38,284 nt of DNA from Acidobacteriota bacterium (GTDB lineage Bacteria; Acidobacteriota; Terriglobia; Bryobacterales; Bryobacteraceae): the NCBI GenBank assembly GCA_021787555.1, contig JAJYLS010000011.1:1-38284 (forward strand). Direction: 5' to 3'. The notes below the pieces were generated by a model, which searched no databases, was not told where the DNA came from, and saw nothing but the letters and a program-made list of their open reading frames with translations. Positions within the stretch are counted from its first letter, which is position 1; every line of letters begins with the position of its first letter. Positions 32,761-38,284 of the stretch are shown here, in pieces. The translations under genes were made by a program, and so were the position numbers.

Positions 32761-33788
32761 ATGGCTCTCCGGAAATCTTCCGACCCCAAGCCTCAAATTT
32801 CCCAGGTTTCTCCGCACGCAGCCATTGCCGGCGGCGAGCTGGTGATTCGCGGGAAGGGCTTCGCCAAAGCCGAACGCCCGCGCGTCACCATCGGGGAAGT
32901 GGGTGCGCCCGTGGTCATCGGCTCCGATTCGTTCATCATCGCACGCGTGCCGGAAGGCGCCACCGCCGGCGAGGTGGTGATCGAGAACGGCGACTCTACC
33001 AGTGAATCGTGGGCCTGCGACATCGGCGTGCCTATCGCCGACAGCCTGCATCCCGTGGCCAATCCCGCCATCGACGTGTTCGGGAACATCTACAGCACCT
33101 TCAGCGGCTCGCGCGGCCAGAAGGTCCCGGTGGCCGTGTACAAAGTCGACCTGAACTTCACCATGAAGCCGTTCATCAACGATCTCATGAATGCCACCGG
33201 TCTGGCGTTCGACGCGCAGGGCATGCTGTACATCTCCAGCCGCTACGACGGCATGGTGTACCAGGTCACGCCCAACGGCAACATGTCGGTATACGTGGAA
33301 GGCATGGGGGTGGCGACGGGGATTGCGTTCGACAAGGAGCACAATCTGTACGTCGGCGACCGCAGCGGAACGATTTTCAAGATCAGCCCCAACCGCCAGA
33401 TCTTTGTGTTCGCCACGATCGAGCCGTCGCTCGCCGCCTATCACCTGGCGTTCGGGCCGGACGAGTACCTGTACGTGAGCGGGCCCACCACTTCCAGCTT
33501 CGATTCCATCCACCGCATCTCGACCCAAGGCAGCGTCGAAACCTTCTACCGCGGCCTCGGCCGGCCGCAGGGGTTGGCCTTCGACGACGAAGGCCGGCTG
33601 TATGCCGCCGCCTCCATCGGCGGGCACAAGGGCGTGGTGCGGATCTATCCCGACCGCCGCGCCGACCTGTTCCTCTCCGGTCCCGGAATCGTGGGTCTGG
33701 CCTTCACGCCTTCGCGCGCCATGGTCGTGGCCACCACCAACGCCCTCTACCGCGTCGACGTCGGCATCAAAGGCTTGCCGCTGTTTTA

Positions 33789-33789
<1 letters not shown>
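32761..33789 (+). CDS. IPT/TIG plus NHL-like beta-propeller protein
   Basis: This 342-residue protein has an N-terminal IPT/TIG domain (about residues 12-85, ISQVSPHAAIAGGELVIRGK). It is followed by a propeller of NHL/SMP-30 type with blades such as ATGLAFDAQGMLYISSRYDG, ATGIAFDKEHNLYVGDRSGT, YHLAFGPDEYLYVSGP and PQGLAFDDEGRLYAAASIGG. No clear signal peptide is seen, so a cytoplasmic or non-classical location is possible. It ends in a TAATG overlap with the cinA start. Ligand and role are unknown; the coupling to cinA is noteworthy. Confidence 0.85.
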
Positions 33790-35030
<1,241 letters not shown>

Positions 35031-35086
35031 GATGCCGGTTCCGAGTAGCCGGAAGATAGCTGGTAGAACCGCGCCGCCTTCGCCAG

Positions 35087-35100
35087 AACAGATTGCTGTT
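35087..35100. repeat. Small hairpin after cinA
   Basis: AACAG-ATTG-CTGTT forms a 5-bp stem with a 4-base loop in the short gap after cinA, touching the stop codon of the fragment on the other strand. It is not followed by a T-run, so a terminator role is weak. Confidence 0.3.
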
Positions 35101-35677
35101 ATCGTAGCTGGTCGAGGCGCACGTCGAACTGGTCGGTGCGCTGCCGGAGAACCGAGTTATCGATATAGTTGCGGGTAGTGCTGGCGAGCATGGGCGCGGG
35201 CAGCAATTTCATGAGCTTCACCGCCGCTGGATCGAGGCGGCCGGTGGGAATGATATTGCCGGCGAAAGGCTGCCGGACAAGCTGGCCGTTAATGGTCTGG
35301 AGCGTCGTGGGATCGTAGATGGTGGTGCCGAACTGCGAGAAATTACCGGTTTCGACCATCTGCTGCTGGGCCGCGGTGGGAATGGTCGACACGAACGACT
35401 GGCCCAGGCGGATGCGGATCCCCTGGTAATCGCCGAAGAAGAAGGTCTTGCCGCGGCGGATGGGGCCGCCGACATCGGCGCCGAATTCGTTGCGGCGGAA
35501 TTCGGGTGCGGCGACGCCCGCGCGATTGTTGAAGAAATCGTTGGCGTCCATGGCGTTGTTGCGCATGTATTCCCAGGCGTTGCCGTGGAGCTTGTGGCGC
35601 TCCCGGGTCAGGACAAAACCGCTGCTGGAGACCTCTCCGATCCAGCCGCGCAGTTTCGAGCCGTCGTGGGAACTCAC
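35099..35677 (-). pseudogene. TonB-dependent receptor fragment with foreign N-terminus
   Basis: The last 160 of 192 residues match the plug-to-barrel region of Oar-like TonB-dependent receptors: KLHGNAWEYMRNNAMDANDF, then FRRNEFGADVGGPIRRGKTF, FFGDYQGIR and FAGNIIPTGRLDPAAVKL. Everything before (signal, carboxypeptidase-like domain, plug start) and after (beta-barrel) is missing; it stops at DQFDVRLDQLR. The first 32 residues (SSHDGSKLRGWIGEVSSSGF) are unlike a receptor and look like a piece of another gene. This is a relic of a paralogue, not the missing part of the receptor at 36686-38284, because it lies downstream of that gene's C-terminus. Confidence 0.75.
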
Positions 35678-35701
35678 TTCAACGGCCGCGGCGGGCGATG
35701 A

Positions 35702-36646
35702 CTATCTTTCCATCGCTGCCGCGGTGAGGCGGCGCAGAACAGGTTCCGACAGGTTCCGGCCGCAGAGCACGACGGCCACGGTCTTGCCCTGATAGCGTTC
35801 CGCGGTTTTCAGGAACGCCGCCACCGCCACGGCCGCGGCGCCCTCGATCAGCCAGTGCTCGGCTTCGAGCACCCGGCGCATGGCCGCCAGGATCTCGTCT
35901 TCTCCCACCAGCACCGAACGGTCGATCACGAGATCGCAAAGCTCCAGCGTCACGGAGCCGGGCTCGAGGCCGCCGGCGGTGCTCTCGGACAGCGTGGGGC
36001 GCTCGGAGACTTCGACGATGCGGCCCGCTTCCAGGCAGCGGTGGAGCACCGGGGAGTTTTCGGGCCAGCAGCCGACGATTTCGGTGTCGGGGGCAACCGA
36101 TTTCAAGTACGCGCCGATGCCGCCGATCAAACCTCCCCCGCCGACAGCGGCGAACACGGCATCGAGCGCGGGAAACTGGCGCTCCATTTCCACCGCGATG
36201 GTGCCCTGCCCGGCGATAACGTCGAGATCGTTGTACGGCGAGATGAACACCTTGCCCGATTCGGAGGCGGCGGCGCGCGCGGCGCACTCGGCTTCCAGCG
36301 GATTGGCTCCCACGCGGCGGATCTGCGCGCCGAGCGCTTCGATGCGGCGCGCCTTGGCCGGCGAGACGTGTTCGGAGAGAAAAATCTCGGCGGCGATGCC
36401 ATGCTCACGGGCCGCGGCGGCAACCGCGAGGCCATGATTGCCATTGGACGCCGCCATCACGCCCGCCGCGGCCTCCTGCGGCGAGAGTAGCGCGATCTTG
36501 TTCGACGCGCCGCGGAACTTGAACGAGCCCGTGTGCTGCAAGTGCTCCAGCTTGAGCCATGCGCCAAGTTCCGCCGAATATTCCACCGGCGTTTCCCGCA
36601 CCGAGGGCGCGATGCGGCGGTATGCGGCAAGGACGGCCGCCTTCAT
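35702..36646 (-). CDS. Threonine/serine dehydratase-like PLP enzyme
   Basis: This 314-residue fold-type II PLP enzyme should deaminate threonine or serine to a 2-keto acid. The Schiff-base lysine is in LEHLQHTGSFKFRGASNKIA, the asparagine loop in ASNGNHGLAVAAAA and the phosphate-binding loop in AAVGGGGLIGGIG. It lacks the C-terminal ACT-like regulatory domain of biosynthetic IlvA, so a catabolic (TdcB-like) or related racemase role is likely; the exact substrate cannot be set. It lies between a receptor gene end (39 bases upstream) and a receptor fragment (24 bases downstream). Confidence 0.9.
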   Translation of the reverse strand: MKAAVLAAYRRIAPSVRETPVEYSAELGAWLKLEHLQHTGSFKFRGASNKIALLSPQEAAAGVMAASNGNHGLAVAAAAREHGIAAEIFLSEHVSPAKARRIEALGAQIRRVGANPLEAECAARAAASESGKVFISPYNDLDVIAGQGTIAVEMERQFPALDAVFAAVGGGGLIGGIGAYLKSVAPDTEIVGCWPENSPVLHRCLEAGRIVEVSERPTLSESTAGGLEPGSVTLELCDLVIDRSVLVGEDEILAAMRRVLEAEHWLIEGAAAVAVAAFLKTAERYQGKTVAVVLCGRNLSEPVLRRLTAAAMER

Positions 36647-36685
36647 GGCAACATCCGTTTCACCACAGAGCCGCCGCGGTGCAGA

Positions 36686-38284
36686 TCAGAACGTCACGCG
36701 GAGCGACATCTGGATGATGCGGTCGGCGTTCTGGAGCCCGCCGATGGTGCCCGCGGTGGCGTTGCCAATAGCCGCGGCAGGATTGCCGAAGTTCGGATGG
36801 TTCAAAATGTTGAAGAACTCGCCGCGCAGGGTGATCCACTTCTGCTCGGAGATGTAGAACCGCCGGTGGATTCCCATGTCGATATTGAACAGGCTGGGAC
36901 CGGTGAGGATGCCGCGGCCGGCGTTGCCAAAGGTGTACTGCGCCGGCGCCGCGAAGCAACTGGTGTTGAACCAGTGGTCGATGGTGCCGTTCGAGATGTT
37001 GCCGTTGCACAGGGCGTTGGGCCGCTGCCCGCCGCCTCCGGCGGAGTTCGAGACGTTTGTGCCAAGAGTAGGCGTAAAGTAACTGCCGCTCTGCACGGTC
37101 CAGATGCCGTCCAACTGCCAGCCGCCCACGATGCGGCTGGCCACTCCCTTATTGAGGAATTTCTGGCCGGGGCCGAAGGGCAGATCGGCGACGTGGTTGA
37201 ACACCAGCACCTGGGCGTGGGAGTCGGGCGTCGGCCCCCATTCGCAGGCGAAGCAGCGCGCGTTCTGCGGCGGGCCGTTGCCGCCGCCGTTGATATAACC
37301 GCCATCGGCCATGTTCTTCGAGTACGTATATGACAAAGTAAACTGGAGGTTACGGGTGTAGGCTTTGTGTACAGATACCTGCAACGAATTATACTCCGAG
37401 CTGGCGAAATTCGTGTTGTAAGTTACGGTAACTATGTTCGGGTTAATGGCGTACATGGGATAGCGGGGGCCTTGCGGTCCGGGACCGGGGAAGGACTGGT
37501 TATAGTCGTAGGGAGCAAACAGGTCCAGGCCTCGCGTTCCCACGTAGCTCACATCCACCATCGAGGTGGGCGTGATCTGGCGCTGCACGCCGAAGCTCCA
37601 TTGCATCACGCGCGCCGACTGCATGTTGTAATCCCAGGCCTGGAAACTGCCCTGGCTGAGCGCCGCCTCGTTGTTGACATTCGGAGTCGCCGCCGCGGGG
37701 AGGCCTTGGCTGATGCGCAGCGGAGGCAAACCGTTTTGGTCCGAGGTAATAACCTGCGAAAGAAAGTACGGCGGATTCTTGTATAACTGACCGCCGCCCT
37801 TGCCCGGCTCGACGTAGGATTCGCCGAAGCCGCTGCGCAGGACCGTCTTACCGTCGCTGGTGAGCTTATAAGCCAGGCCGACGTGAGGGCCGAGCGAGTC
37901 GATATCGGGGTTGCGCAGGCTGCGGCTGTTGCCGTTCAAGCCGGCGACCGCCACCAGGCCCGTGTTCAGATTGAGGTTCGAAAAATGGTCGTGCACGTCG
38001 TAGGGCGGCATGAACACGTCGTAGCGCAGGCCGTAATCCAGAGTCAGGCGGTTGGTGGCCCGCCAGGAATCCTGCGCGTATCCGGAATAGATGGACCAGC
38101 GCATGCCGAACGTGCTCGTGAGGGCGTTGCGCGTGACGCTATCCGGCACGCCGAGGGCGAAATCGGAGAGCGAGGTGGTGGAGAGGCTGGAGCCCACCTG
38201 GCGCGTGAACTGGCCGTTGAAACCGAAGTTGCCGCGCGTGGGAAAGGCCGAGTAGCCGTTGAAATCGTTGCGGATTACCATCGC
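36686..38284 (-). CDS. TonB-dependent receptor, Oar-like (5' end outside window)
   Basis: This outer-membrane transporter is cut by the right edge; the visible 532 residues are the beta-barrel part. Characteristic segments are SDFALGVPDSVTRNALTS, YSGYAQDSWRATNRLTLDYG, LRYDVFMPP, AYKLTSDGKTVLRSGFGESY, MVDVSYVGTRGLDLFAPYDY, NLQFTLSYTYSKNMADGG and HRRFYISEQKWITLRGEFFN. It ends IIQMSLRVTF, the aromatic C-terminus of outer-membrane barrels. Such receptors are strongly expanded in Acidobacteriota and are thought to import glycan fragments or chelates. The frame is open to the window edge, so the N-terminal domain and plug presumably lie beyond it. Confidence 0.93.
   Translation of the reverse strand, partial: AMVIRNDFNGYSAFPTRGNFGFNGQFTRQVGSSLSTTSLSDFALGVPDSVTRNALTSTFGMRWSIYSGYAQDSWRATNRLTLDYGLRYDVFMPPYDVHDHFSNLNLNTGLVAVAGLNGNSRSLRNPDIDSLGPHVGLAYKLTSDGKTVLRSGFGESYVEPGKGGGQLYKNPPYFLSQVITSDQNGLPPLRISQGLPAAATPNVNNEAALSQGSFQAWDYNMQSARVMQWSFGVQRQITPTSMVDVSYVGTRGLDLFAPYDYNQSFPGPGPQGPRYPMYAINPNIVTVTYNTNFASSEYNSLQVSVHKAYTRNLQFTLSYTYSKNMADGGYINGGGNGPPQNARCFACEWGPTPDSHAQVLVFNHVADLPFGPGQKFLNKGVASRIVGGWQLDGIWTVQSGSYFTPTLGTNVSNSAGGGGQRPNALCNGNISNGTIDHWFNTSCFAAPAQYTFGNAGRGILTGPSLFNIDMGIHRRFYISEQKWITLRGEFFNILNHPNFGNPAAAIGNATAGTIGGLQNADRIIQMSLRVTF

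Noticed and set aside
35099-38284. One TonB receptor split by insertion of the dehydratase
   Set aside because: The fragment at 35099-35677 is a plug-to-barrel segment lying after the C-terminus of the receptor at 36686-38284, so the order is wrong for a simple interruption.

Overview
The window is high-GC DNA that most resembles an Acidobacteriota genome of the Solibacteraceae/Bryobacterales type. The argument is indirect: an Oar-like TonB-dependent receptor, many secreted glycan and sugar enzymes (GH97, DUF1080), Tat-type sugar isomerase-like proteins, IPT and beta-propeller proteins, and small toxin-antitoxin modules. There is no rRNA, tRNA or ribosomal protein gene here to fix the taxonomy. 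No CRISPR array, prophage or complete insertion sequence was seen.

Layout. 1-610: a HigBA toxin-antitoxin pair (HigA runs off the left edge) with a palindromic operator. 620-8224: carbohydrate genes, namely a secreted GH97 glycosidase, a phosphoketolase, and a divergent pair of a sugar-acid MFS transporter with an IlvD/Edd dehydratase. 8255-8609: HicB followed by an N-terminally truncated HicA. 8629-13098: eight tightly packed minus-strand genes, glnB, two small membrane proteins, amt, a tail-anchored TPR protein, a third small membrane protein, a CPA2 antiporter and a ribbon-helix-helix protein. 13345-16761: a PLP aminotransferase, then a polysaccharide deacetylase, acyl carrier protein and ketosynthase in an overlapping trio that resembles NodB, NodF and NodE in domain content. 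16774-19024: thioredoxin, glycogen synthase and a small secreted protein.

19054-25069: a second sugar region, with a translationally coupled TIM-barrel / MetE-C-like / TolB-propeller operon, a divergent DUF1080-PHP fusion protein, and rhamnulokinase. 25195-28389: a DegT aminotransferase, then an overlapping histidine kinase and LuxR-type regulator pair. 28390-29259: a poorly coding, hairpin-rich stretch, a small hypothetical ORF and an IPT-domain secreted protein. 29284-35030: a secreted TPR protein divergent from rimO-yacG-pgpA, a DUF29 remnant, an IPT/beta-propeller gene and cinA. 35099-38284: a TonB-receptor fragment, a threonine dehydratase-like enzyme and the C-terminal part of an intact-looking TonB-dependent receptor that continues past the right edge.

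Three themes stand out. First, several small modules have decayed by deletion (hicA, a DUF29 gene, a TonB receptor fragment). Second, at least eight leading genes have a -10-like hexamer only 5-11 nt before the start codon, which suggests widespread leaderless or near-leaderless transcription. Third, two long palindromes share a REP-like core. All functional assignments come from reading translated motifs by eye; none was checked against a database.
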